Source: Siphonodentalium dalli (lineage: Eukaryota > Mollusca > Scaphopoda > Gadilida > Siphonodentaliidae). From it: a stretch of DNA of 64,000 bases. The notes under the pieces are model-generated. The model did no database searches. It was not told the DNA's origin and saw only the letters and a program-made list of their open reading frames with translations. The position numbers and the translations under genes were made by a program. Shown piece by piece: positions 48,541-59,782 of the stretch. Within the stretch, counting starts at the first letter, position 1. Every line of letters begins with the position of its first letter. Location of the stretch: positions 100,654,278 to 100,718,277 of the forward strand of contig CP136069.1 of assembly GCA_032622095.1 (NCBI GenBank), read 5' to 3'.

Positions 48541-51096
48541 AGCTCAACTTTACTTTGTAAAGTTTGAGCTATTGCCATGGCTTTGTCGTCCGTCGTCCGT
48601 GTGTACGTGTGTACGTGTGTACGTAAGGCGTCAACAATGCAGTCTACAGGTCGTACCTTTGGTCGGATCATTATGAAATTTGTCATAGCTGTTGACATCA
48701 ACATTTAGACCAGAATGATTCATTTTGGGGTCATTCGGTAAAAAAACATGGCCGCCAGTGGCCATCTTGCATTTCAAAATTCAATCCATTAGCACGGGCT
48801 ACAGGGCGTACTGTTTGTCTGATCGTCATGAAATTTGTCATGGATGTTAATATTGACATGTAGATGGGAACGAGTAATTTTGGGGTCATTCGGCCCAAAA
48901 ACATGGCCGCCAGCAGCCATCTTGGATTTTACTCTTTGTATGACTAAATTCTTTAGCACGGGCTACAGGTCGTACTTTTAGTCTGATCATCATAAAATTT
49001 GTCGTGAAGGTTAATAATGACATGTAGATGGGAACGAGTCATTTTGGGGTCATTCGGCCAAAAAACATGGCCGCCAGCAGGCATCTTTGATTTCACTCTT
49101 TGTATGACTAAATCCTTTAGCACGGGCTACAGGTCGTACCTTTAGTCTGATCATCATAAAATTTGTCATGGCTGTTGAAATTGGAATGTAGATGGGAACG
49201 AGTCATTTTGGGGTCATTCGGACAAAAAACATGGCCGCCAGCGGCCATCTTGGATTTTAAAATTCAATCCATTAGCACGGGCCACAGGTCGTACCTTTAG
49301 TCTGATCATCATGAAATTTGTCATGGGTGTTAATATTGACATGTAGATGGGAACGAGTAATTTTGGGGTCATTCGGCCAAAAAACATGGCGGCCAGCAGC
49401 CTTCTTGGATTTTACTCTTTGTATGACTAAATTCTTTAGCACGGGCTACAGGTCGTACCTTTAGTCTGATCATCATCAAATTTGTCATGGATGTTAATAT
49501 TGACATGTAGATGGGAACGAGTAATTTTGGGGTCATTCGGCCAAAAAACATGGCCGCCAGCAGCCATCTTGGATTTTACTCTTTGTATGACTAAATCCTT
49601 TAGCACGGGCTACAGGTCCTACTTTTAGTCTGATCATCATAAAATTTGTCAAGAATGTTAATAATGACATGTAGATGGGAACGAGTCATTTTGGGGTCAA
49701 TCGGCCAAAAAACATGGCCGCCAGCAGCCATCTTGGATTTTACTCTTTGTATGACTAAATCCTTTAGCACGGGCTACAGGCCGTACCTTTTGTCTGATCA
49801 TCATAAAATTTGTCGTGAATGTTAATAATGACATGTAGATGGGAACGAGTCATTTTGGGGTCATTCGGCCAATAAACATGGCCGCCAGTGGCCATCTTGG
49901 ATTTCAAAATTTAATCCATTAGCACGGGCCACAGGTCGTACTGTTCGTCTGATCATCATAAAATTTGTCATGGATGTTAACAATGACATGTAGATGGGAA
50001 CGAGTAATTTTGGGGTCATTCGGCCAAAAAACATGGTCGCCAGCAGCCATCTTGGATTTTACTCTTTGTATGACTAAATCCTTTAGCACGGGCTACAGGT
50101 TGTACCTTTAGTCTGATCATCATAAAATTTGTCGTGAATGTTAATAATGACATGTAGATGGGAACGAGTCATTTTGGGGTTATTCGGCAGAAAAACATGG
50201 CCGCCAGCAGCCATCTTTGATTTTACTCTTTGTATGACTAAATCCTTTAGCACGGGCTACAGGTCGTACCTTTAGTCTGATCATCATAAAATTTGTCATG
50301 GCTGTTGAAATTGGAATGTAAATGGGAACGAGTAATTTTGGGGTCATTCGGCAGAAAAACATGGTCGCCAGCAGCCATCTTTGATTTTACTCTTTGTATG
50401 ACTAAATCCTTTAGCACGGGCTACAGGTCGTACATTTAGTCTGATCATCATAAAATTTGTCATGGCTGTTGAAATTGGAATGTAAATGGGAACGAGTCAT
50501 TTTGGGGTCATTCAGACAAAAAACATGGCCGCCAGTGGCCATCTTGGATTTCAAAATTTATTCCATTAGCATGGGCCACAGGTCGTACTGTTCGTCTGAT
50601 CATCATGAAATTTGTCATGGTTGTTAATATTGGATTTTACTCTTTGTATGACTAAATTCTTTAGCATGGGCTACAGGTCGTACCTTTAGTCTGATCGTCA
50701 TAAAATTTGTCATAGATGTTAATAATGACATGTAGATGGGAACGAGTCATTTCGGTGTCATTCGGCCAAAAAACATGGCCGCCAGCAGCCATCTTGGATT
50801 TTACTCTTTGTATGACTAAATTCTTTAGCATAGGCTACAGGTCGTACCTTTAGTCTGATCGTCATAAAATTTGTCATGGATGTTAACGATGACATGTAGA
50901 TGGGATACAATCATTTTGGGGTCATTCGGCCGAAAACATGGCCGCCAGCAGCCATCTTGGATTTTACTTTTCTCTTTATGTCTATAAACTAGTATTAGAC
51001 AGTCAACTTTCCACATTCCTAATCGCTCCATTGACTGTAATACATTAAATTATTCCCTTTCCAAGTTGAGCTACAGTGTCATTGACACTTTCATTG
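48541..51096 (-). mobile_element. Pearl/Helentron-like element, second copy, inverted
   Basis: In minus orientation it runs from the 5' end CAATGAAAGTGTCAATGACA (51096) to the 30-bp terminal palindrome at 48541-48570 (AGCTCAACTTTA...TTTGAGCT on the plus strand). It holds about 14-15 monomers, one cut short near 50625, and a short microsatellite at 48590-48625. Left flank, core, microsatellite and terminus follow the same order as in the 3431-8371 copy, which defines the element's borders. Confidence 0.8.
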
Positions 51097-52386
51097 CGTA
51101 CCACGACCACACTACATTGGGGCATTATATTAATCAAAATATATCCTATGCAATTTATTTATAAATCAGATGATTAATTGAAGTTATGGCTACATAAAAA
51201 TGACACTTTCTGAAACGATATATATGTCGTTCCACTCGCGATCCGTACAGCGACATATTTGTCGTTCTACTTGCCAAAGGGTTAAAGTTTTTTTTAAAAG
51301 AGTCACATTATGACAGAAATTATGTATCAGGTGGAAGGAACAAACGTGTCTCGTTCTGCATGTGGTTTAGAGAGCATTTTGCGTTATTCTTCTGCATAAT
51401 AGGACAGTCCATTAACTTCTCACATCTGCATGAAAACATTATATTCCTCAGAATGTGATAAAGGCAAATATTGTCTAATTGAAGTTTATTATACTCCAAC
51501 TCTCTGATTTGGACAGGACTGGTCATGCTATACATCAGACAATAGCATCAGATTTTAACATGATAGGGCGAATCAAGCATTGATGTGTTATATATATTTT
51601 TGTTTTAACATTCCTTATACTCCTGAGAATTCACAGAACAAACAAATATAATGTTACTGCCTTGATAAATGATATTAGCAGCGTTTCTGGCATCGTTTGT
51701 AGCTTAGCTAAATTCTGTAAAATACGTCACATTTTTTTCACCTATAAATGATGGGGTCATGTTCTTTTTGAGGTTTTGTATAACTACTAATAGTTTGTCA
51801 TGTCAGTGATGAATTGGGAGGATGATATGTGCATGACAGCCTATACCTACACATTCCATGTACAATTTGCTTCTTTTTGGTGTTATTCTTATTTTTGAAT
51901 ACATTATAAATATAAGACGGTAAATTCATCTGTACTTTAACATATATATTTTACGAATAGCCCACAACTTCATTACACTGAAATTTTGCTAACTTACATG
52001 CATTTTGCTAAATTACATGCATTTTGCTAACTTACCTTTAAACATAGACAAATTATAGTATCAGTAGAATATAAGCAGAATTTTTTTTGAAAAGCTATTT
52101 TCATTTGACTGAGAAAATAAATTAATAAATAAGTCGAAAAATTATCTTGAAAAAATGGAGCCTTTTTCAAAAAGTGAAAACAAAATGAATGACGTTTCTG
52201 GAACAGGTCGATTTTAACCCATTTTGGACTCTGGATTCTCCATAGTCGTCCCAGTTTCATGTGTATCATAAATGTATCGTTTCCTTTGCATGTCTAGCAT
52301 AGGTCAATAAGATTATCCCTGAAAATGTTTTATTATTGGTCAGTGGTATATTCAGATCATTCCAATTCTTTAGGTACTAATTTCAG
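51097..52386. other. Intron sequence; small tandem repeat
   Basis: At about 51983-52036 cattttgctaacttacatg recurs three times (period about 23 bp). At 51220-51287 a stretch ending ccaaagggttaa looks like a piggyBac-type end. Nothing else is supported. Confidence 0.45.
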
Positions 52387-52484
52387 AGAAGATAAGAAAA
52401 CAAAGAAATTTAGACGAAGAAGTTAAGAAAGAAATGGAGAGAATGAAAACTAAAAAAAAACAGGAAAAAATAAAAAGAGCTAAG
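52387..52484 (+). CDS. Exon 4 of 4 seen: lysine-rich coiled coil
   Basis: A 98-bp exon (phase 1 in, 0 out). Two adjacent acceptors exist. The first (ttctttag, ending 52373) would put a stop in the joined frame. The second (gtactaatttcag, ending 52386) keeps the frame and gives KQEKIRKQRNLDEEVKKEME and then RMKTKKKQEKIKRAK. A branch-point-like tactaat lies in between. The donor is CTAAG|GTACAC. The peptide is a highly charged helix continuing the coiled coil begun in exon 3. No stop codon is reached, so more exons must follow. Confidence 0.85.
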
Positions 52485-52624
52485 GTACACCTTATATACT
52501 ATTTCTAATTTGACGTTCCCATTGAGCCTGCATTTATTGGAGAATTATTTTTTAAATATACAGGCATGTTAAGGATCACCTCTAGATGGGAGCTAACAAA
52601 TTTGAACAATTTTCTGTGAAAAAG

Positions 52625-52860
52625 TTGGCCGCTGCCAGTCATCTTGGATTTTGCTCTTTGCATGACTATGTCCTTTGGCACACCCTACTAACCACATCCC
52701 TTATCCGATCATCACCAAACTTCATATTGATCTTCTGGGCAACCTCTAGTTGGGATTAAATGTTTTTCCAAATTAAAAAAAAAAAACATGGCTGCTAGCA
52801 TCCATCTTGGATATCAAATTTGAATCCTTTGGCACACCCTGCAGCCTGCATTTATCAGAG
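52625..52860 (-). mobile_element. Old, diverged pearl-like monomers (about 2)
   Basis: Carries ccatcttggattt, ctctttgcatgactat and tttggcacacccta, matching the inverted monomers at 48.7-51 kb and 60.3 kb at reduced identity. Confidence 0.65.
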
Positions 52861-52940
52861 AAATGTTTTGAAAATTTGCAAGCATGTTTATGGCTTCGCA
52901 ACTATTTGACCTCATTGTAACAAATATAAATATTAGTCAC

Positions 52941-53279
52941 TCAGGCAATAGATGTATCTATTCTGTATATTAACTTATTGGGTCTTACGTGTCTTGAGAT
53001 GTCTAAATAGTTTTCGATGGACAGATCGCGCAAGGGACCCACGCCAATCTTCTCTGTTGGGATTCCAATTGTTGGCTCATTAAATAGGCACATATGCTTA
53101 AGATACAGTCGCACGCTCCCGTAAGTCGGGGTTTGATCCCAGTTAATGAAAATATCATTGAAATAATCGGTTTCCCCCAATAAACATCCATATATTGAAT
53201 ATACATGTTTTGGAGCAGAATTAGGCAGTCCATATTGGACGCCATCATGGAATTTATTTTGTTTTGTTTTAATTATCAC
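52941..53279 (-). other. Unrecognised open frame, 112 codons
   Basis: Minus-strand frame with INWDQTPTYGSVRLYL and PTIGIPTEKIGVGPLRD. It looks more protein-like than most frames here, and NWDQT occurs in some DDE transposases, but the neighbouring residues do not follow that family. No start context or splice signs. It may be an exon or an element remnant. Confidence 0.2.
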
Positions 53280-53293
53280 ACATAATTATTAGT

Positions 53294-53825
53294 TATATGG
53301 ATGGAGTTCTCATTAAACCTCACATCCTTGTATTGGTTACATTAATACATTGGTTACATTAATACATCAGAATTATTGGTAATTTTTCAGGATTTGAAAT
53401 CCTGAAAATTTACCAATAATTTTGCTGTGGTCAAGTGGTCAATTACTTTGGACATTACTGTATGAGGATTGAGTTATCATTAAACCTCAAATCCTTATAT
53501 TGGTTACAGTAATGCCCAAAGTAATTGACCACTTAACCACAGCAGAATTATGTATTTTTTCAGCATTTACAATCCTCAAATTACCCATTATTCTGCTGTG
53601 GTTAAGTGGTCAATTGCTTTGAACATTACTGTATGATGATTGAGTTATCATTAAACCTCAAATCCTTATATTGGTTACAGTAATTGACCCTTTAACCACA
53701 GCATAATTATGGGTAATTTTTCAGGATTTAGAATCATGAAAAAATACACACAATTTTGCTGTGGTTAAGTGATGAATTACTTTGGACATTACTGTATGTA
53801 GATGGAGTTAAACCTCACATCAGTG
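53294..53825. repeat. Tandemly amplified palindromic MITE, about 172-bp period
   Basis: Three units. The best preserved MITE spans about 53505-53633, with inverted ends TACAGTAATGCCCAAAGTAA and TTGCTTTGAACATTACTGTA and inner CCACTTAACCACAGCAGAAT arms. Units are separated by a conserved spacer (gagttatcattaaacctcaa, atccttatattggttacag), so the MITE plus its flank was duplicated as a block. TA next to each end fits a Tc1/mariner-type origin. Confidence 0.8.
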
Positions 53826-54090
53826 TGTTGGGGATTTGGACCTTGACTTGGGACCTTTGGTTTTTAACGCAACAAATGCGCGTACACCTTATACACAAAT
53901 TTTTTATGTAACCAGAGTTTTTCTTGGATAAGATGAGTTTGAAGCCTGCTTACATTTAAAAATGTTGTCAGTTTTGTATTGTCTGCAGCGGATCTCGACG
54001 CGTTGAAGCAAAAGTTACAAAAGATAAAATGTGTATGTGACGAGACTATAATACAAATGAAAAAAATAAATTGAGGGAGGGGTGGGCGAT
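53826..54090. other. Unassigned DNA
   Basis: No feature seen. Confidence 0.5.
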
Positions 54091-54770
54091 ACAGGGAACT
54101 AAGGGTTGAACCGATATAAATTTGTAGAGCAATAACGACATATTATGCATATCAACTCTACTGTTGCAACAAGGCTATAAAATAGGGGGGTGTCAGAATC
54201 TTAGTCATCTCTATATAGTGCCAGAATAGTCATTTATGGAGTTCTATAAGATGTTGGGTTGGTTATATGGACTCGGAGAAAAAAGGGGTTTGTACCGATG
54301 AAGTTGATGAACTGACATAAATTAGTGGATCGATGTTGCCATGTAATGCATCGTGATCGACTGTACTGAAGCAGCAATTATATAAAATTGGGGGGGGGGG
54401 GGGGGGGGGTCTGAAATTATCTCTATAGTTGGCACCAGGATTATATAGAAAGGAATAGCAATTGATATACATATACGGCATACTATAGTAATACCATAGA
54501 CATATAAGTACAAGTATCACGAGATAAAATATTACGTAACATGACTATATACCGATGAAAGAAATAAATAAATTGGACCGGATTAGAGGTTGGGTTGGTT
54601 ATATGTGGATAATTGGATATGGAATTCATACCGATGAAACGATACAAATTAGTGGAGTGATAAAGACACTTAGTCAGGCTACGCGGGGGAAATAGGGATT
54701 GATACGATAGACCAAAATAAATTTGTCGAGTGATAATGACCAATGTTGACGTATAAAGTAACGCGACTGT
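54090..54770. repeat. Irregular tandem repeats with poly-G tract
   Basis: A block with gttgggttggttatatg, taccgatgaa and taaattagtgga recurs at about 54253 and 54591, with partial copies near 54105 and 54690. A G-run occupies about 54391-54409. Confidence 0.6.
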
Positions 54771-54814
54771 ACTGTCACACAATTATCAGGTAGAACCGGT
54801 CAAATATGACAGGG

Positions 54815-55050
54815 TACAGCACGTAATTATTTCCTAGATCGAAGAAATGAATTTTTTTTTTCGATGATAAAATTTAACATCGGATTTGCCATTAAAATCG
54901 ATTTATGTCTATAAAACTGTCATTTTTCAAAATTTTGAGCTGAAACTTGGTGTGTATATGTATAATACTACTATATTCTTAAAATGACAGAGTTCAGCGC
55001 GTAATTATGTTTTAGATGGAAGAAATTGAATTTGTTTTCGATAACAAATT
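54815..55050. repeat. Direct repeat, about 175 bp apart
   Basis: gcacgtaattatttcctaga and gcgcgtaattatgttttaga, each followed by gaagaaat.gaattt and a tcgat.a.aaattta stretch. Confidence 0.6.
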
Positions 55051-55318
55051 TACAGCGTGTACGGCCTACGGGTCATTGAGTATGCTCAATTTTTGTAAAC
55101 AAACTTTTGTCAATAGCCGTTTTGGTCAAACTAAACCTTCTTCGACCGGGACAGCAGATCCGAATAGTAGCTAAGATGTATTTAGATAGAATTATCAAAA
55201 GAATATGACCGATCAGGGTACATTTTAACAGAATAGAGTGGAGAAATCTTGGTGATAATTCCAGAAAATAAAGATGTAGGAGAATCACAATTAAACTTCC
55301 CACAATGCACTTCACTAA

Positions 55319-55765
55319 ATCAGGGGTTCGCAATGGGTTACACATTATTTTCAGTCTATCAGATTATTTATATTTTCAACAACAAGTGACTTTAAGTTTA
55401 CAATTTCAGCCTGTCCTGACTCTATCGATACGATTTAACACATTTTCAAAAACGTATTATACACCGGTGGCGTTAACTTTACAATTTAAGCATCTACGTG
55501 ATTATATCGGTACGATTGAGTAAGGTACAAACAAGAATACATCAGGGGCTCCCAATGGGTTATATATTATTTTCAGTCTATCAAATTATTTATATTTTCA
55601 ACAACATATTATTACACCGGTGACTTTAAGTTTACAATTTCAGCCTGTCCTGACTCTATCGATACGATTTATCATATTTTCATAAACATATTATACACCG
55701 GTGGCATTAACGTTACAATTTCGGCATCTACGTGATTCTATCGGTACGATTGAGTAAGGTACACA
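55319..55765. repeat. Tandem duplication, about 225 bp
   Basis: Two copies (about 55319-55543 and 55544-55765). Both contain caatgggttaya, attttcagtctatca, ttcagcctgtcctgactcta, acaccggtggc and tcggtacgattgagtaaggt. Confidence 0.85.
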
Positions 55766-56019
55766 AAATCTCCAAGAATACATTCGCCCTGTACACCACA
55801 CAATATCAAACTCACAGAAGCTAGAAACACCACAGGTGGCGTAATAAGTATTGTTCTACTGTCAAGTCTGTTATTAACATTGTCATTATTGTCAGCATAA
55901 GTATGTATGCATGATTTATGTAATAACATACATAACCAGGGGTTTGTAACTTTGGAAAGATGTTACTTTGATTAAAAACCACCAAATATATTTGACACTT
56001 CTAAGTCCACCCTATAGGG

Positions 56020-56145
56020 TTATAGGGTTAAGAACTTATGGTTAGGGTTAATTTGGGGTTAGGATTAGCCACGTTTCATTTATCGTTCCCGTCAGGGTTG
56101 TAGGGTTAGGGTTAGTTTTAGGGTTAGGGGTTAAGGTTAGGCGCG
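56020..56145 (+). repeat. Interstitial telomere-like repeats
   Basis: Degenerate (TTAGGG)n in two blocks: ggttagggttaatttggggt at about 56041, and gtagggttagggttag, ttttagggttaggggttaag at about 56101-56135. TTAGGG is the common animal telomere unit. Confidence 0.8.
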
Positions 56146-56603
56146 GCATAGCCGACAGAGAAATGCAAAATTTGTATCCACGTGTGATTCGAACATATAT
56201 TTTAATTCTGTGGGTGTAATTATCAATAAACTTATCTTATCTTATAGTATACAAGTGTCCGTTGTTACAAATTTCAATCACACATTTTGATTCAATGGAA
56301 TATATTCCACCCAATATACAACTCGTTGTGGGAGAACTATATTTGACCCAATCACGCTGACGGCGTAGTCACTTGGGTGAGGCGTGATATGGCGTGTACA
56401 CTTAAGGCGTATTTACGACCGAACTGATTACCCATAATCGTTATCGATTACCGTAAACGACGTATTTACGCGCACCCAAATCGAAAATGATTACCCATAA
56501 TAATTAGTGAATGTATATATAACAGACAGATACAGAAAATATTTATTTGTGTTCTCCTTTGTGAAATGTCTAATTTAAATCAGAAAATGTGACTATTTTA
56601 TAT

Positions 56604-57666
56604 GGCAAGCCGTTTTCACATTTTCGATTGATTTAGACTTAAGTCCAATTATTTGGACTTAAGTCCAAATAATTGGACTTAAGTCCAAATAGCGAATTGG
56701 ACTTAAGTCCAAATACCACATAATTGTGAATTCGGCGAGGAATTGGACTTAAGTCCAATTGATTTGGACTTAAGTCCAAATACCGATATTTTCATCTATT
56801 TGGACTTAAGTCCAATTCCTCGCCGAATTCACAATTATGTGGTATTTGGACTTAAGTACAATTCATTTGGACTTAAGTCCAATTCATCTGTATAAGAAAC
56901 ACCCCCATCAGATATTAAGCAGGTCTGGTTTTGCTCATAGGGCGGAGTTGTGGGAAAATGGCCGTTTACATGTGGGTCTAATTCTTGTTGATCTTGTTAA
57001 TTGTTACCTTTCTCAACATATATAATGAATCAGCTCGATGTGGACCAGATCCTATCAACAATAGCCCGTGTTGTAAGAAGTTGAAAACCGAGCAAATTAT
57101 ACAAATAAGACACTTAGTAAATGCAATAAACGAAACTGCGTGTAGCCTACACTACATGCTGTCAAATAACAATTGAATCAAGTCGTGAATTAATTTTACT
57201 TCATTCATGCACGCAGTTAGCATTTATTAAGATGCCAATTCGGATTCGAAACATTTTCAATCTCGGCATGCCGAAAACAAGCCACGTGGCAAAGGGGACG
57301 TACGGAGTTAGTCTTGGAGTCAGGAATGCCCTGGTTAGTACGGAGTTTGACTGTCAATCAAAACTTGCAGGAATATACCATTACAAAGAAGGGGACTATC
57401 GTTTCAAACCAGATGAATTGGACTTAAGTCCAAATGAATTGGACTTAAGTCCAAATCAATTCACTAATTGGACTTAAGTCCAAATAATTGGACTTAAGTC
57501 CAATTCATTTGGACTTAAGTCCAAATCAATTCGCTAATTGGACTTAAGTCCAATTCATTTGGACTTAAGTCCAATTATTTGGACTTAAGTCCAAATAATT
57601 GGACTTAAGTCCAAATAATTGGACTTAAGTCTAAATCAATCAAAAATGTGAAAACGGCTTGCCATA
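56604..57666. mobile_element. Element built of GGACTTAAGTCC palindromes
   Basis: Ends atggcaagccgttttcacat (left, about 56602) and its inverse atgtgaaaacggcttgccat (right, about 57645-57664). Inside each end is a cluster of the 12-bp palindrome GGACTTAAGTCC, mostly flanked by AATT or ATTT: nine in the left cluster (two with changes), eleven in the right (one changed). The left cluster also contains a larger inverted repeat (accacataattgtgaattcg and its inverse). About 525 bp of non-repetitive sequence lies between the clusters. This looks like a non-autonomous DNA element with amplified subterminal sites and a cargo. Confidence 0.8.
56958..57179 (+). pseudogene. Short secreted-peptide-like frame in element cargo, one stop
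   Basis: From ATG at 56958 the frame reads MAVYMWV, an in-frame TAA at 56979, then FLLILLIVTFLNIYNESA, RCGPDPINNSPCCKKLKTEQ and ends ...LHYMLSNNN with TGA. Apart from the stop this has the form of a signal peptide (hydrophobic run of about 12 residues) followed by a short four-cysteine region. It lies in the non-repetitive centre of the palindrome-array element. I do not recognise the family, and it may be only the first exon of a captured gene. A second frame (57232-57477) runs into the right palindrome cluster and is less convincing. Confidence 0.35.
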
Positions 57667-57979
57667 ATTTTAAGCTATAGGCATATTGATATTGATTTCA
57701 ATGAAGTTCAGTCAAGTTCAACTTCAACGTGATGATGATGATCAGGGACAATTTTTAGGGGAGTGAACAAATATATACAGTAGCATCACCAACATTGCGG
57801 TCGCCATTTTGCCAAACATACACCCACGTGACAAAAGAAAATCTCCCCATTTATGCCGCCCGTCACGTGACAGGGAAATCAAAATTGATTTAGCCACATA
57901 CCAGCACATACAGGGAAATGTTGGGGGTAATCAGATTTGGGGTAATCATAAATGATTTGTTCGGCGTAAATACGCCTTT

Positions 57980-58440
57980 ATATTGTGTGTTTTCCTATAA
58001 AGCGCTGTATCTTAAAATCATATAAAATACCTGATTCGTTCATGTGATATCGCGGTTATACCACTCGTTGTGCAGGCATATCATATGTTTCGAAACTCAT
58101 TTAATTTATTTGATTCACATTAATTATATATATAATTTTGAACACAGATGTCTCAAATTTTGAACACAGATGTCTCAAATTCGCTCTCAATAATAGTATT
58201 TATCACATTTTCAATTGCGATTTGGATGGTTATGTATTAACTTAAATTACTGATGCATCAAAATCGCGAGGTGGGTGACACGTTTTCACAGTGTCAGCAT
58301 TCATGTATAAATGAATGAACACATTGGACATACTGGCATATCTAATAACCATTACACCCCTTTGCTGTCTTCTACAATAGTTTGTGTTTCCCGTTGTTTA
58401 ATTGTGCAATATGTAGTTGTGGTGAGGCATGCAATAAAAC
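57980..58440. repeat. Unassigned; 21-bp tandem duplication
   Basis: ttttgaacacagatgtctcaa occurs twice in tandem at about 58136-58180. Nothing else was identified. Confidence 0.5.
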
Positions 58441-58448
58441 ACAGAATG

Positions 58449-58597
58449 ACATATACGCGTTTGTGAATATTTATCGCACGAGATCGATTTTGGTGGAAGG
58501 AACATTGAACTCGAAACCTTTGGTTTCTCGTTCTATATTACTCTTCCGCCAAAATCGATCTCGTGCAATAAAAAAAATCACAGACCAAACGCGTATG
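58449..58597. mobile_element. Palindromic MITE-like unit, about 150 bp
   Basis: Inverted arms cgcacgagatcgattttggt (about 58474) and its partner ccaaaatcgatctcgtgc (about 58548), with weaker outer pairing of catatacgcgttt and aaacgcgtatg. Loop about 50 bp. Confidence 0.65.
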
Positions 58598-59200
58598 TCG
58601 TTGTGTATATATATACAGTATATGAGGATGGCATATACATATCAGTAAACACGAATTTGATCATATATGCAGATATAGTCAGAAAATGGTAATCTTACTC
58701 ATCAAGACGGAACCGGACTCACTGTGATTTCATGGGACAGAACCGGAGCCACCCAAGACAGAATCGGAGTATATGACTTGTCTACTTTATGGGTCGAGTT
58801 CTGTCTAGTTTTCGATTTATTAATAAGTTATAGTTTTGGAATTTGATGCATATATATATAACAATGATTTTGTACAATATATGGAAGCTAGTATTAGTTA
58901 AGCAAATTGATTTTCCTTCGACAACACACAAATATTTTTTTATTTTGCAAATATTATTGGACAATCGACCGTGATAATGGGATATAATGAGCGCATGTGC
59001 CACTATCTTATCTGGAGCGTCCGTTCCCATTTTATTTTTTTCTAAAATGGACAGCGCGTTTACATAATAATTCGTGCCATTGGCCTGGACCATCGTGTCT
59101 GAGTAAAATTGTTAACGAACCGGGCCCCTTTTCTCAAGACAGAGTCACAAAACGTAAACATGTCCACAGTAACATGCAATGTTATTGAAACTTTTATTTG
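58598..59200. other. Unassigned DNA
   Basis: No feature seen. Confidence 0.5.
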
Positions 59201-59560
59201 TCATTTGGTCCTCATGATTGTGGCATGCAAGATGTGTGTGTATAGCTATACAGTCCAGCAAATATAACATGCAATTTATTTGAAACTTTCATTTGTCATT
59301 TGGTCCTCATGTGGCATGCAAGAAGGCAAGATGTGTATATGTATAGCTACAGTCCGGTCCTCACAGTGCATGTAAGAACGGGTTTGTGCTTTAATAGCAT
59401 GTCCTCAACTTTCATTTGTCATTTGGTCCTCATGTGGCATGCAAGATGTGAATAGCTACAGTCCGGTCCTCATAGTGCACATAAGAACGGGTTTGTGCTT
59501 TAATTTCATGTCCTCGAAATGCTGTCCTCGAGTTTGTGCTTTAATACCAAGTCCTCAAAA
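59195..59560. repeat. Diverged tandem repeats
   Basis: ttcatttgtcatttggtcctc with catgtggcatgcaaga and agctacagtccggtcctca recurs about three times. A related agaacgggtttgtgctttaa block follows twice. Confidence 0.75.
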
Positions 59561-59782
59561 TGTTGTCCTCAAAAAGATAGCAATGTATGAAAATCATCAA
59601 CTTGGCTTCTAAGTGGTCTAACATAAAAAACAACTGACCAGCCAGTTACCAATCTTAGCGTGTAACAAATGTTAAAATTTTGAGCCTGTACAATCAAGGG
59701 TTCTATGTGTCCTCACAATGTTGTGTCACAGTCATGGTCCCCACAAGTCATGTCATACAAGTAAGTGTGTGTGTGTGTGTGC

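Larger units (their letters stand above)
56404..57979. mobile_element. Outer TIR element, AAGGCGTATTTACG
   Basis: Left end aaggcgtatttacgaccgaa near 56404 and inverted right end ttcggcgtaaatacgcctt near 57961-57979. Just inside, gattacccat (left) pairs with ggggtaatca (right). It encloses the palindrome-array element at 56604-57666. Confidence 0.6.

Noticed and set aside
44164-51287. TTAACCCTTT at 44164 and AAAGGGTTAA near 51278 as ends of one large piggyBac element
   Set aside because: The bases after the shared CCCTTT differ, and both motifs are short; the interval contains unrelated complete elements and an exon.
52373-52386. First acceptor (ttctttag) for exon 4
   Set aside because: Joined to exon 3 in phase 1 it gives a stop after 17 codons; the AG 13 bp downstream keeps the frame.
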